From positions 4,334,601 to 4,398,600 of the forward strand of contig NZ_OY762276.1 of the NCBI RefSeq assembly GCF_963665445.1: a DNA stretch of 64,000 bases, read 5' to 3'. Under the pieces are notes generated by a model that saw only the letters and a list, made by a program, of their open reading frames with translations, searched no databases and was not told the DNA's origin. Source of the stretch: an uncultured Desulfobulbus sp. (lineage in GTDB: Bacteria > Desulfobacterota > Desulfobulbia > Desulfobulbales > Desulfobulbaceae). Shown here one piece after another: positions 1 to 8,405 of this stretch. The position numbers were made by a program, and so were the translations under genes. Numbering within the stretch: the first letter of the stretch is position 1; the number at the start of each line of letters is the position of its first letter.

Positions 1-307
1 TGCGGTCCTTTTCATCATTGAGAAAGGCATCCAGCTCAGCCAGCTGATGGGGACTGAGGTCGCCCCGGCCGGCCCTGGCCTGGAGGTTTTTATAATAGTT
101 GGAGTCGGCCAGGGTGATGGCGAGATCGACCTCGGTCCGGGCGCCTTCGACCGCCACCTGAAATTCGTTTTCCACCCCAACGGTGGTATCACCACCGGTA
201 AACGGCAGGTCGTTTTGCTGAACCAGGAATTGCCGGCGAAACAGCTGCGCGGTTTCGTCGGGCGACCGACGAAGGGAGTGGTCAAAGGTTGGCGGAAGAA
301 GGGTCAT
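1..307 (-). CDS. Unknown protein, C-terminus cut by window edge
   Basis: A minus-strand reading frame starts at the ATG whose complement is at 305-307 and stays open for 102 codons to the left edge. The visible part begins MTLLPPTFDHSLRRSP and continues with a stretch rich in Asp, Glu and Leu (for example NDEKDR at the edge). The codon use looks like that of neighbouring genes, with GC-rich third positions, and no stop interrupts it. The opposite-strand ORF over the same bases looks like a shadow. I do not recognise the family. A 10-base inverted repeat lies immediately upstream of the start. Confidence 0.6.
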   Translation of the reverse strand, partial: MTLLPPTFDHSLRRSPDETAQLFRRQFLVQQNDLPFTGGDTTVGVENEFQVAVEGARTEVDLAITLADSNYYKNLQARAGRGDLSPHQLAELDAFLNDEKDR

Positions 308-364
308 AATCGCTCGGGGTAAAGGGCCATTGTCGCTGTATGACCCCGGATATACCGAGCGATT
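308..364. repeat. Inverted repeat upstream of the edge gene
   Basis: The arms AATCGCTCGG (308-317) and CCGAGCGATT (355-364) are perfect reverse complements. Inside them GGGGT (316-320) can pair with ACCCC (342-346). The element lies directly upstream of the minus-strand start at 307, so it could fold as a leader hairpin or serve as an operator. No T-run follows on either strand, so it is not a typical terminator. Confidence 0.4.
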
Positions 365-420
365 GTTAGAATGGGGCTATGAAGTGGTCAGCATTGCATC
401 AAGAGCCTGTTGCCATTCGA

Positions 421-855
421 TTAAAGAAATGCAGGCGGTTTCCCGTCGAGGAATTCCGCTCCGGCCCGGTTGCTGAGGATACTGGTGATGCGGATCTTAC
501 GCACCGTGGCGATTCCGGCACCGGCACGGTATTTGATGCGCAGATCGTGGCCCGCGGCAACAGTCCGCGTATACTGTGGAGGAATATTGAAGCCGATGCC
601 GCCGATGGAGATGTCGCAGAGATAGATGGGGCACTCCCTGCCGTTGGGCAGAAGAACAAAGGCCTTGCCCCAGGTGGACTCACGCTGGTAGAGGCGATGG
701 TTGAGGGTGTACATGGTGGACAGGCCACAGGAACAGCGGATATTTTTTTTACGGATTTTTGTGGCGACCGCCACGTAACGGGTCTTGTTGCAGCGGGGAC
801 AGGTTATACGGATTCGTCCATCTTTGACGGTACAGGTCTGTGTTCGGCCACGCAT
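421..855 (-). CDS. PilZ-domain protein with N-terminal zinc-ribbon-like segment
   Basis: Probably a c-di-GMP-responsive protein. With the ATG at 855 the product has 144 residues. The N-terminal part has a CPRC pair (residues 19-22) and an RCSC segment (about 40-43) that together resemble a small zinc ribbon. The PilZ domain follows, with the two c-di-GMP-binding signatures: RLYQR (RxxxR) near 54-58 and DISIGG (DxSxxG) near 81-86. The frame extends upstream to 936, but the ATG at 855 has a GGAG motif 6 bases before it and the extra residues look non-conserved. It stands alone, divergent from the SWIM gene. Which process it controls cannot be read from the context. Confidence 0.75.
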   Translation of the reverse strand: MRGRTQTCTVKDGRIRITCPRCNKTRYVAVATKIRKKNIRCSCGLSTMYTLNHRLYQRESTWGKAFVLLPNGRECPIYLCDISIGGIGFNIPPQYTRTVAAGHDLRIKYRAGAGIATVRKIRITSILSNRAGAEFLDGKPPAFL

Positions 856-1018
856 GGGCATCTCCCCCATGAAAAAGGTTGCACAATATATATCGACTAC
901 ATGTCTTCCAGGGGACTTGTCAATGAGAGGTTCCATTTTATTGGAAAAATAGCTATGTTATCTCAGTAAAAAAAACGTGTGGAAACCGTAAGTTGATATG
1001 AAAATTTAGGGAGCGAGG

Positions 1019-2956
1019 ATGAGAGAGATTACATCGATACTTGAACAGCTCACCTTTGCCGATTTGGAACAGTGGGCCGATGACAGGGTGGTTGATCGCG
1101 GTCGATCGTATCTGAAACGGGTTTCCGGGCTACGCCATACCCCAGAGGGGGAGCTGGTGGCCTGGGTCTCGGGGACCGAGGATTACGCCACTATGGTGCG
1201 GCTTGATGCCGATGGTATGCACAGCTGGTTCTGTACCTGCCCCTACAGCGGAGGACCGTGCAAGCATGCCGTGGCCGTCATTCTCTTGGCTGCACGTATG
1301 GTTAAAGAGGGGAGGAACATCCCTGAGCTCGATGAGGATGACGACCTCTCCTTGATCCTCTTTGCCGATGACGAGGAGCAATGGGAAGAGGACCCGGATC
1401 CCGATGAGCTGCCCTCTCAGGCTTCACCGCCATTGGCCAAGACCCCAGACTCCAAAATGCAAAAACTGCTGGCGGCAAAAAGCAAGGAAGAGCTTATCGA
1501 GCTCGTCATGCGTCTGATCAAGGATGATCCGCGAATCGCGCAATCTCTGCGGGAAGAGGAACAGTTGGTCCGTGGTCAGGTGGATCCCCTTGTCCGTGCC
1601 CTGCGCAAGGAGATTCATCGTTTGACCAATGAACCCGCCTGGCGCAACCATTGGAACCAGGAAGAGTCCGTGCCCGATTATTCCCATGTCGAGCGGCAGT
1701 TTCATGCCCTGTTCGACGCACAGTATTATGACCACCTGCTTGATCTGGGCGATGAACTGTGGCGTATGGGAACCGAGCAGGTCGAAGCCTCCGACGATGA
1801 CGGAGAGACCGCCTCGACCATCATTGATTGCCTGAAGATCGTGTTGAAGGCGGTTCCCCTCTCCTCCCTTCCCCGCCACCGGCAGTTGGCCTGGGTCATG
1901 GAACGATTGCTGGTTGATGAGTTCTCGCTTCTGGAACAGGGAGAGGAGATGATCAAAGAGAGCGTCTTCACCCCCGAGGATTGGCGGGAGGTGGCATCGA
2001 TCTTTGAAGCACGGCTGGCCGCTTTGGAGTCCCCTAAGGCAACGGATTATTCCTCCTCCTTTCGGCGTGGAGCGGTGGTTGATCGCTTGATCGATATCTA
2101 CCAGCGCGCGGGGCTGGCGGAAAACATCGTGCCACTTCTGGAGCAGGAGGTGGAGAAGTGTCATTGTTACCAGGAGTTGGTGACCCATTTATTGAACAGC
2201 GGCGATCGAGACAATGCCCGCCAGTGGTGCATCCTTGGCTTTACCAAAACGCTCCAGGAATCACCGGGATTGGCTGCCGGTCTGCAGGACCGGCTGTTGG
2301 CCATGGCCGAGGAGGAGAAACGCTCTGATCTGGTTGCCGCCCACCGTGCCCAGAAATTTTTTCGTCACCCCTCGATCGACACCTACCGTGAACTGCGTAA
2401 GTCGTGCGAGAAAATAAAGCTGTGGCCCGAGGTTCGGGAGCGGGTGCTGCTCTTTCTCGAGACCGGTTCCAGGCCCGATCTGCCGGCAAAAACGGGGGAG
2501 GCCGGCGACTGGCCTCTGGTGGCCGCAGAGGTTTCGTATCCCGTAGAGAAAAAGGGTGTACTTTCCTTTCCCCTGTATTCGCCCCTTTTGGATATTGCCA
2601 TCCTGGAAAGGCGCATGGATGATGTGGTCAGTCTCTATGAGCGGGCAAAGAAGGGCCGATTTACCTGGGGACTCGAGGAAAAGGTGGCCGATGCGGTGGC
2701 CAAGACCCATCCCGATCTCTCCCTTTCCCTTTGGCGGGGAAAGGTGGACCGGCTGATCGCCGAGGTCAAGCCAAAGGCCTACCGGGAGGCTGCGGGCTAT
2801 CTGCGCAAGATGTGCAAGGTCTATGAGGCAAATGGTAGGCAGCTGGAGTGGACGGCCCTGCTTGCTGAGTTGCGCCGGCAACACAAGGCGAAGCGTCGCC
2901 TTGTCGAGATCCTGGACTCGCTTGCCGGCGGGGGGAAAAAAATCGTCTCCCTGTGA
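1019..2956 (+). CDS. SWIM zinc-finger family protein
   Basis: 645 residues. A SWIM zinc finger lies near the N-terminus: C72-x-C74-x6-C81-x-H83 (FCTCPYSGGPCKHAVAV). SWIM domains bind DNA or proteins. In bacteria, proteins of this layout (SWIM plus a long alpha-helical tail) often accompany SNF2 helicases, but none is nearby here. An acidic, low-complexity stretch rich in Asp and Glu follows at about 100-135. The rest is helical, with leucine-rich repeats reminiscent of TPR-like solenoids. A GGGAGCGAGG purine stretch sits just before the ATG. The cellular role is unknown. Confidence 0.75.
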   Translation: MREITSILEQLTFADLEQWADDRVVDRGRSYLKRVSGLRHTPEGELVAWVSGTEDYATMVRLDADGMHSWFCTCPYSGGPCKHAVAVILLAARMVKEGRNIPELDEDDDLSLILFADDEEQWEEDPDPDELPSQASPPLAKTPDSKMQKLLAAKSKEELIELVMRLIKDDPRIAQSLREEEQLVRGQVDPLVRALRKEIHRLTNEPAWRNHWNQEESVPDYSHVERQFHALFDAQYYDHLLDLGDELWRMGTEQVEASDDDGETASTIIDCLKIVLKAVPLSSLPRHRQLAWVMERLLVDEFSLLEQGEEMIKESVFTPEDWREVASIFEARLAALESPKATDYSSSFRRGAVVDRLIDIYQRAGLAENIVPLLEQEVEKCHCYQELVTHLLNSGDRDNARQWCILGFTKTLQESPGLAAGLQDRLLAMAEEEKRSDLVAAHRAQKFFRHPSIDTYRELRKSCEKIKLWPEVRERVLLFLETGSRPDLPAKTGEAGDWPLVAAEVSYPVEKKGVLSFPLYSPLLDIAILERRMDDVVSLYERAKKGRFTWGLEEKVADAVAKTHPDLSLSLWRGKVDRLIAEVKPKAYREAAGYLRKMCKVYEANGRQLEWTALLAELRRQHKAKRRLVEILDSLAGGGKKIVSL

Positions 2957-3066
2957 GGTTTGTCGTTCTTGTAAAAAGGCCCGAGAACGACGTTTCGAGC
3001 TTCGTAAGCTGCTCGATTTCACGATGCGTGACATTCAGATTTTGACTTTTTACGAGGCTGTCAGGT

Positions 3067-3957
3067 TCAATACTCCGCCATGTTGACCTGCTGCACCGTT
3101 GCCCAGAACGCCTGAATCACCGGATGGGCCAGATGGCGGGTGAGGGTGCAGGCTCCGATGATGAACGGGTCCAGTTCCGGTGCAATCGAGGTCACCCGGA
3201 CCCGATCGCGCAACTGGCTCTTCTGCAGCACCAGTTCCGGGACGACGCCAACCCCGCACCCCAGGCCGACCATGGCCAGCAGGGCCTCGTTGCCCGCCAC
3301 CTCGGCATAGATGTTGGGCTGGATATGCTTTTGGCGGAACCAGCGGTCAATACGGATGCGGCTGAGCCCCTGTTCGGCCATGATTACCGGGGTGCGCGGC
3401 CAGTCGATTTCGCCCTGGCTGTCCAGCAGCGGCAAGTCCCCTTCCTTGGGCGTGATGAACAGCAGCGGCGTGCGTGCCAACTCGACAAAGATGACCGAAT
3501 CCGGAAGATGCTCGGGCAGGGCGGCGATGGTCACCTGGGCATCGCGGTTGTTGAGCCGGTCCAGGGCCTCGGCGGCGTCACCGGTCTGCAGCTTGATCTG
3601 CACCCCAGGGTGATTCTGGCGAAAGGCCCCGAGAATACGCGGCAGGATCGAGGTGGCCGCGGTCACCGAGCAGTAGAGCGAAATTTCGCCATGCAGGCTC
3701 GAATCTTCTGCCAACTCCTGCAGCAGCCGTTGCCAGCGTTGTTCCATCTCCTCGGCGTAGCGTCTGAAGATGTGCCCTGCCGGCGTCAGGATGACCTTGC
3801 GGTTGTCGCGCTGGAACAACGGTTTGCCCAGTTCGTCTTCGATGCGCTGGATGGTCCGGGTCAGGGCCGAAGGGCTGAGGTTGCAGGCCCTGCTGGTGCG
3901 ACCGAAGTGGAGCGAATGGGCCAAGTGATTGAAAATTTTGATGGCGCGGATATCCAT
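3067..3957 (-). CDS. ilvY: IlvY, LysR-type activator of ilvC
   Basis: LysR-type regulator of 296 residues. It has an N-terminal winged HTH (MDIRAIKIFNHLAHSLHFGR) and a periplasmic-binding-protein-like effector domain. In enterobacteria IlvY senses acetolactate/acetohydroxybutyrate and activates ilvC. The match to E. coli IlvY is visible along the whole length, for example CSVTAATSILPRIL and GLGCGVGVVPELVL. It is divergent from ilvC across a 237-base gap, the classical arrangement. The frame opens at a TTG at 3963, but the ATG at 3957 (MDIRA) aligns with the known start. It probably represses its own transcription. Confidence 0.92.
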   Translation of the reverse strand: MDIRAIKIFNHLAHSLHFGRTSRACNLSPSALTRTIQRIEDELGKPLFQRDNRKVILTPAGHIFRRYAEEMEQRWQRLLQELAEDSSLHGEISLYCSVTAATSILPRILGAFRQNHPGVQIKLQTGDAAEALDRLNNRDAQVTIAALPEHLPDSVIFVELARTPLLFITPKEGDLPLLDSQGEIDWPRTPVIMAEQGLSRIRIDRWFRQKHIQPNIYAEVAGNEALLAMVGLGCGVGVVPELVLQKSQLRDRVRVTSIAPELDPFIIGACTLTRHLAHPVIQAFWATVQQVNMAEY

Positions 3958-4030
3958 AAACAAGCGGGAAAAGAAAGCGATCCATGGTAAGAGGCGGCCT
4001 GCCGCTCATACTTGCAGCTTTGTTGCGTAT

Positions 4031-4051
4031 TTTGCAATGTCGAATTGCAAA
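4031..4051. promoter_or_regulatory. Probable IlvY operator
   Basis: A perfect palindrome with arms TTTGCAAT (4031-4038) and ATTGCAAA (4044-4051) and a 5-base spacer lies between ilvY and ilvC. A further half-site-like CGCAATG follows at about 4064. Palindromes of the TTGCAAT type fit what is known of IlvY operators. The gap is AT-rich compared with its flanks, as expected for a divergent promoter. Confidence 0.65.
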
Positions 4052-4194
4052 TTTATCACTTTTCGCAATGAAAATTTCGAGTATGGTGGATCACGATAAA
4101 AAAAGTATCTCCCCATGGGTCCGGCTTTTTGCCCAGCCAGAGGGAGTTCTCTTATCTCTTTCCCCATCACCCATAACCACAGAGAGGAACAATC

Positions 4195-5670
4195 ATGGGA
4201 CAGAACTATTTCAACACCCTGCCGCTGCGCCTGCAGCTTGAGGAGCTGGGTAAATGCCGTTTCATGGACGCCAGCGAGTTTGCCGACGGCGTTGACAAAC
4301 TTAAAGGCAAGAAGATCGTCATCGTCGGTTGCGGCGCCCAGGGCCTGCATCAGGGACTCAACCTCCGTGACTCGGGCCTGGATGTGAGCTACGCCCTGCG
4401 CGATTCCGCGATCAGCGAGCAGCGCCAGAGCTGGAAAAACGCCAGCGGCAATGGCTTTGCCGTGGGCAACTACGAGCAGATGATCCCCACTGCCGACCTG
4501 GTGATCAATCTCACCCCGGACAAACAGCATTCCAAGGTGGTTGCCGCGGTCATGCCGCTGATGAAAAAAGGCGCCTGCCTGTCCTACTCCCATGGGTTCA
4601 ACATCGTTGAGGAGGGCATGAAGATCCGTGAGGATCTCACCGTCGTCATGGTCGCCCCCAAATCTCCCGGAACCGAGGTCCGCGAGGAGTACAAGCGTGG
4701 TTTCGGCGTTCCCACCCTGATCGCGGTCCATCGCGAGAATGACCCCAACGGCGAGGGCTGGGATATTGCCAAGGCCTATGCCGCCGGTACCGGTGGTCAT
4801 CGCGCCGGTGTCCTCCAGTCGTCCTTTGTCGCCGAGGTCAAGTCCGATCTCATGGGCGAGCAGACCATCCTCTGCGGTATGCTCCAGGCCGGCTCCCTGC
4901 TCTGCTTCGACAAGATGGTCAGCGAGGGCATCGATGCCGGCTACGCCTCCAAGCTGATCCAGTACGGCTGGGAGACCGTCACCGAAGCGCTCAAGCATGG
5001 CGGTATCACCAACATGCTGGATCGTCTGTCCAACCCGGCCAAGCTGCGTGCCTTTGAGCTCTCCGAGGAGATCAAGGAAATCCTCACTCCGCTGTTCGAG
5101 AAGCACATGGACGACATCATGAGCGGTGAATTCTCCCGCACCATGATGGAGGACTGGGCCAACGACGACAAAAACCTGCTCACCTGGCGTGCGGCGACCG
5201 CTGAGACCGGTTTTGAAAAGGCCACCTCCACCGATGCCGAGATCAGCGAGCAGGAGTATTTCGACAAAGGTATCCTCATGATCGCCATGGTCAAGGCCGG
5301 GGTCGAGCTCGCCTTTGACACCATGGTCTCCGCCGGTATCAAGGAGGAGTCAGCCTACTACGAGAGCCTGCACGAGGTCCCGCTGATCGCCAACACCATC
5401 GCCCGCAAGAAGCTCTACGAGATGAACGTGGTTATCTCCGACACCGCCGAGTACGGCAACTATCTGTTCGCCCACAAGGCCGTGCCCATGCTGGCCGATT
5501 TCATGAAGACCGTGGGAACCGACGTCATCGGCAAGGGGCTGGAGAGTGCGGACAACACCGTGGACAACGTCGAGCTGATCGGTGTCAACGCCGCCATCCG
5601 CTACACCGTTGTCGAGCAGGTCGGCGAGGAGCTGCGCTCCTACATGAGCGCGATGAAGCCGATCATCTGA
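4195..5670 (+). CDS. ilvC: Ketol-acid reductoisomerase, class II (long form)
   Basis: Second step of branched-chain amino-acid synthesis: converts acetolactate or acetohydroxybutyrate to the dihydroxy acid, using NADPH and Mg2+. The 491 residues match the length of the enterobacterial long (class II) enzyme with its duplicated knotted C-terminal domain. The dinucleotide-binding loop GCGAQG is at 45-50. A GAGAGG ribosome-binding site lies just upstream of the ATG. It stands alone, divergent from ilvY, and is followed by a hairpin terminator. Expression is presumably IlvY-dependent and substrate-induced. Confidence 0.96.
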   Translation: MGQNYFNTLPLRLQLEELGKCRFMDASEFADGVDKLKGKKIVIVGCGAQGLHQGLNLRDSGLDVSYALRDSAISEQRQSWKNASGNGFAVGNYEQMIPTADLVINLTPDKQHSKVVAAVMPLMKKGACLSYSHGFNIVEEGMKIREDLTVVMVAPKSPGTEVREEYKRGFGVPTLIAVHRENDPNGEGWDIAKAYAAGTGGHRAGVLQSSFVAEVKSDLMGEQTILCGMLQAGSLLCFDKMVSEGIDAGYASKLIQYGWETVTEALKHGGITNMLDRLSNPAKLRAFELSEEIKEILTPLFEKHMDDIMSGEFSRTMMEDWANDDKNLLTWRAATAETGFEKATSTDAEISEQEYFDKGILMIAMVKAGVELAFDTMVSAGIKEESAYYESLHEVPLIANTIARKKLYEMNVVISDTAEYGNYLFAHKAVPMLADFMKTVGTDVIGKGLESADNTVDNVELIGVNAAIRYTVVEQVGEELRSYMSAMKPII

Positions 5671-5703
5671 TCCGCATTCGCGCCTGATAGCCTCTGTATT
5701 ACA

Positions 5704-5738
5704 TCCCCCCTGGCCGAAAGCCTCGGGGGATTTTTTTT
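5704..5738 (+). terminator. Rho-independent terminator of ilvC
   Basis: CCCCC (5706-5710) pairs with GGGGG (5725-5729), with additional GGC/GCC pairing inside, and is followed by a run of eight T (5731-5738). It begins about 35 bases after the ilvC stop and overlaps the last bases of argP on the other strand. Confidence 0.8.
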
Positions 5739-6630
5739 ATTCGCTGATCAGGGCGCGGGCGGCCTCGGTTTCGAGGTGTGCACTCAGTTTTTTCAGGGAG
5801 ATGGAGCCGATGTTCCAGCAGTGCCAGTAGAGATGAACCGGTACGAAGTGGCCCGGGGCCAGATCGACGATACGTCCTTGGCGCACCATGGGCTCACTCT
5901 GTTGATCCGGCAGCATGCCGTAGCCCATGCCGGCTGCGATGAAATCGGCAAACCGTTCCGAGGAGGGCAGGTAATGGGTGGGTAAGGGAAGGGGAATTTC
6001 CCCCAGTACCTGCTGAAAGAGGTGGTGATGGACCTCGTCCTTGCGGTTGAAGAGGATAAAGGGGGCACGCCGGCAGGCCTGCAGGCTGAGGCCTGCATCC
6101 TTGAACCAGCGCCGTTTAAAATCCGAGCAGGCAAAGACCCGGTAGGGCATGCAACCCAGTTCAGTAACCGTGCACCCCTGCATGGCCGTTGCCTGGGTGC
6201 TGATGCACCCCACGACCTCGCCGTTTTTCAACATGCGCTGGGTCTGATCCTGATCATCGACTCTCAGATCGAGGAGAACCCCCTCGCGATTGACAAAGGA
6301 CGGCATGATCTCGCCAAACCAGGTGGCCAGACTGTCGGCATTGATGCCGATGGCCAGGGTCGTTGCCTCCTGCTCCTTGCCGCCGATTCTCGCCTGCACC
6401 TCCTTTTCCAACTGCTGAACCTGGAGAAAATGTTTGAGCAGGATACGCCCCCCCTCGGTGGGCTGGGGCGGCGTGGTCCGGGACAGGAGAATCTGGCCGC
6501 AAAGGTCTTCAAGCTGTTTGATCCGCTGGGAAATAGCGGATTGGGTCAGGTGGAGCGTCCGGGACGCCCGGTCAAACCCGCCCTCCTGGAGCACGGCGGC
6601 CAGCGCCGAAAGCAGTTTGTAATCGAGCAT
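5737..6630 (-). CDS. argP: ArgP/LysG-type LysR regulator
   Basis: LysR-type transcription factor that in known systems senses Arg/Lys and controls the basic-amino-acid exporter ArgO/LysE. From the ATG at 6630 (MLDYKLLSALAAVLQEGGF) it has 297 residues, the same length as E. coli ArgP. The HTH contains TLHLTQSAISQRIKQLED and is followed by the effector-binding domain. The open frame extends upstream to 6891, but that part overlaps the divergent exporter gene and is not protein-like. Its position next to a LysE-family gene supports the assignment. The ligand in this organism is inferred. Confidence 0.88.
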   Translation of the reverse strand: MLDYKLLSALAAVLQEGGFDRASRTLHLTQSAISQRIKQLEDLCGQILLSRTTPPQPTEGGRILLKHFLQVQQLEKEVQARIGGKEQEATTLAIGINADSLATWFGEIMPSFVNREGVLLDLRVDDQDQTQRMLKNGEVVGCISTQATAMQGCTVTELGCMPYRVFACSDFKRRWFKDAGLSLQACRRAPFILFNRKDEVHHHLFQQVLGEIPLPLPTHYLPSSERFADFIAAGMGYGMLPDQQSEPMVRQGRIVDLAPGHFVPVHLYWHCWNIGSISLKKLSAHLETEAARALISE

Positions 6631-6673
6631 AACATTGCTCCAGGTGGTTGCAGGGGAAGATGGACCCTTTGTT

Positions 6674-6706
6674 ATTAGCAAAACTAATGGATCATTGAAA
6701 CAATGA
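6674..6706. promoter_or_regulatory. Candidate ArgP operator in the argP/argO gap
   Basis: Two adjacent palindromes lie in the divergent gap. ATTAG-CAAAA-CTAAT (6674-6688) has the size of a LysR-type box. TCATTG-AAA-CAATGA (6692-6706) is perfect on 6-base arms. Their location suggests binding of the neighbouring LysR regulator to control the exporter. Confidence 0.5.
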
Positions 6707-6765
6707 ATTTTACTTAATTTGGTCGTGTTTCTATGGTGGCGCTCTACACTTTTGGAGGCGCACAT

Positions 6766-7392
6766 ATGCTCAGTACACCAGCAGAACTCGCTATCATCGG
6801 ACAGGGATTTGCCACCGGCATGGGGCTCATTGTCGTCATCGGAGCCCAGAACAGTTTTGTCCTTTCCCAGGGGATTCGGCGCAACCATCACCTGCTGATC
6901 GCCGTGATCTGCAGCGCCTGCGACGCCCTGTTGATCAGCGCCGGTATCGGCGGCATGGGCGGGATCGTGGCCCGGGCACCGCGAATCGGAGGTTGGCTGA
7001 GCTTGATCGGTGCACTGTTCCTGGTGAGCTACGGCCTACTCGCCCTGCGTTCGGCATGTGCCAGCGTCCAACTTACCGGCGAAGAGCGACCGCTGCTCAG
7101 CCGGCGGGCAGCCATCGCAACCACCCTGTCCTTGACCCTGCTCAATCCCCATGTCTATCTGGACACCCTGGTCCTCATGGGGGCACTCGCCAGCGGCTAC
7201 CAGGGGATGGGCCGTGCCCTGTTTGCTGCCGGGGCGATGGGCGCATCCCTGTTCTGGTTTTTCTCTCTGAGCCTGGGCGGCAGAATGCTGGCCCCCCTCT
7301 TTTCCCGCCCCCTGTCGTGGAAGATCCTCGATACCCTGGTCTGCATCACCATGTGGGGTGTGGCCTGGTCGCTGCTCAAGCCATTGCTGTGA
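6766..7392 (+). CDS. argO: LysE/ArgO family amino-acid exporter
   Basis: Integral inner-membrane exporter of basic amino acids (Arg/Lys in known members). 208 residues with about six hydrophobic segments and the family's early motif [20 protein letters not shown], then [10 protein letters not shown] in the centre. The ATG at 6766 is preferred over the upstream in-frame ATG at 6733 because GGAGG (6754-6758) is well spaced from it and the product then starts like the family. It is divergent from the ArgP-like gene that presumably controls it. Which amino acid is exported is inferred from the family. Confidence 0.88.
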   Translation: MLSTPAELAIIGQGFATGMGLIVVIGAQNSFVLSQGIRRNHHLLIAVICSACDALLISAGIGGMGGIVARAPRIGGWLSLIGALFLVSYGLLALRSACASVQLTGEERPLLSRRAAIATTLSLTLLNPHVYLDTLVLMGALASGYQGMGRALFAAGAMGASLFWFFSLSLGGRMLAPLFSRPLSWKILDTLVCITMWGVAWSLLKPLL

Positions 7393-7588
7393 AAGGAAGG
7401 GACCCCAAATACTCTCAATATCCGGGTACACCGCCGATGTCATTGCCCATCACGGAGTACTCGATGAAGGCGTGCATTTCCTGCAAAAACCCTTTACCTT
7501 GGAAACACTCACCTGCAGGGTTCGCGAAGCCCTCGACAATACCAAGGCTCCGGACGACGGGGCACTGCCCGAACAACAGTCATCATGA
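7393..7588 (+). pseudogene. Orphan C-terminal fragment of a response-regulator receiver domain
   Basis: Right after the exporter stop, an open frame encodes [20 protein letters not shown] and goes on to [12 protein letters not shown] and REALDN. This is the beta4-alpha5 part of a receiver domain as found at the end of hybrid histidine kinases, including the conserved Lys in QKPF. The phospho-acceptor Asp and everything upstream are missing, replaced by the exporter gene. The frame has no proper start; it reads through part of the exporter in another frame. Its TGA overlaps the ATG of the next gene (ATGA). It is best read as the remnant of a kinase gene after deletion or rearrangement. Confidence 0.7.
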
Positions 7589-8085
7589 CCAAGCAAACGC
7601 TCTGCCCCTGTGAATCCGGACTGCCCTTTGCCACCTGCTGCGGCCCTCTGTTGGCTGGCGATCAGCAGGCAGCCACCGCCGAAGCCCTGATGCGGTCGCG
7701 CTACACTGCCTACACCCGTGCAGCCATGGCCTATCTGTTGGATACCTGGCATGCGACGACTCGCCCGGAATCCATTGATATCGACGCCATCCCCCACTGG
7801 TGCGGTCTGGAGATCATCAGCTGCGAACAGGGGCAGGCGGAAGACAGCGAGGGATGGGTCGAATTTAGGGCTACGGCACTTGCTCAGGAGCGATTGATCG
7901 TGTTGCGAGAGCGCAGCCGTTTCGTGCGAGAAGACGGACAGTGGCTCTATGTGGACGGCGAGTTTATCGAGGAAGAACAACCGACTGTTTCGGCTGAACC
8001 CGCGGTCAAACGGAAAAAGGTCGGCCGTAACGACCCCTGCCCCTGTGGTAGCGGCAAGAAATTCAAGAAGTGCTGCGGCAGCTGA
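7585..8085 (+). CDS. ychJ: YchJ family protein with two SEC-C motifs
   Basis: 166 residues. An N-terminal SEC-C-like zinc motif ([14 protein letters not shown], about 7-20) is followed by an NTF2-like middle domain with the family motif [14 protein letters not shown] canonical C-terminal SEC-C motif closes the protein ([17 protein letters not shown]). This is the UPF0225/YchJ layout. Its function is not established; SEC-C motifs bind zinc and in SecA contact SecB and ribosomes. Its ATG overlaps the stop of the preceding receiver fragment, suggesting it was once co-transcribed with that gene. A small hairpin (8074-8096) straddles its stop codon but has no T-run. Confidence 0.85.
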   Translation: MTKQTLCPCESGLPFATCCGPLLAGDQQAATAEALMRSRYTAYTRAAMAYLLDTWHATTRPESIDIDAIPHWCGLEIISCEQGQAEDSEGWVEFRATALAQERLIVLRERSRFVREDGQWLYVDGEFIEEEQPTVSAEPAVKRKKVGRNDPCPCGSGKKFKKCCGS

Positions 8086-8405
8086 GCCCTGCCGCACAAT
8101 CCCCTCAATGTCCTACGTTCCTGGTCGTTTCCTTTCCTCTCTCCCTTTATTGGGTGGATATATTTACTACCTAATTCATCCCTATTCTTTAGCCAGATAA
8201 AGATCTGGTTCTCCGCTCGGGATTCCCTTAAAGTTTTGTATCAAAGTGTAACCGCTGTTTTCGCCTCGATTTTTCCTCCCCTGAGCTTGGGATGAGGGTT
8301 CGATTGTGGGTCATGACGGGTACACAGGGGACTCGCTTGTGTTTTCCAGCCCCTGCAGCCGGGCTATGGCCTGAAAATCTTTTTATCACGAGAGGATAGA
8401 CACCT
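8086..8405 (+). other. 320-base gap upstream of the eCIS operon
   Basis: No protein-like frame is seen. The segment is AT-richer than both flanks around 8140-8260 and holds a small hairpin, CCAGAT-AAAG-ATCTGG (8193-8208). As the only sizeable gap before 18 co-directional genes it should hold the main eCIS promoter, but I cannot point to a convincing -35/-10 pair. AGAGG (8391-8395) is the ribosome-binding site of the sheath gene. Confidence 0.5.

Noticed and set aside
379-969. 196-codon plus-strand frame across the PilZ gene
   Set aside because: The minus-strand frame carries both PilZ signature motifs and a zinc-ribbon-like pair; the plus frame has none.
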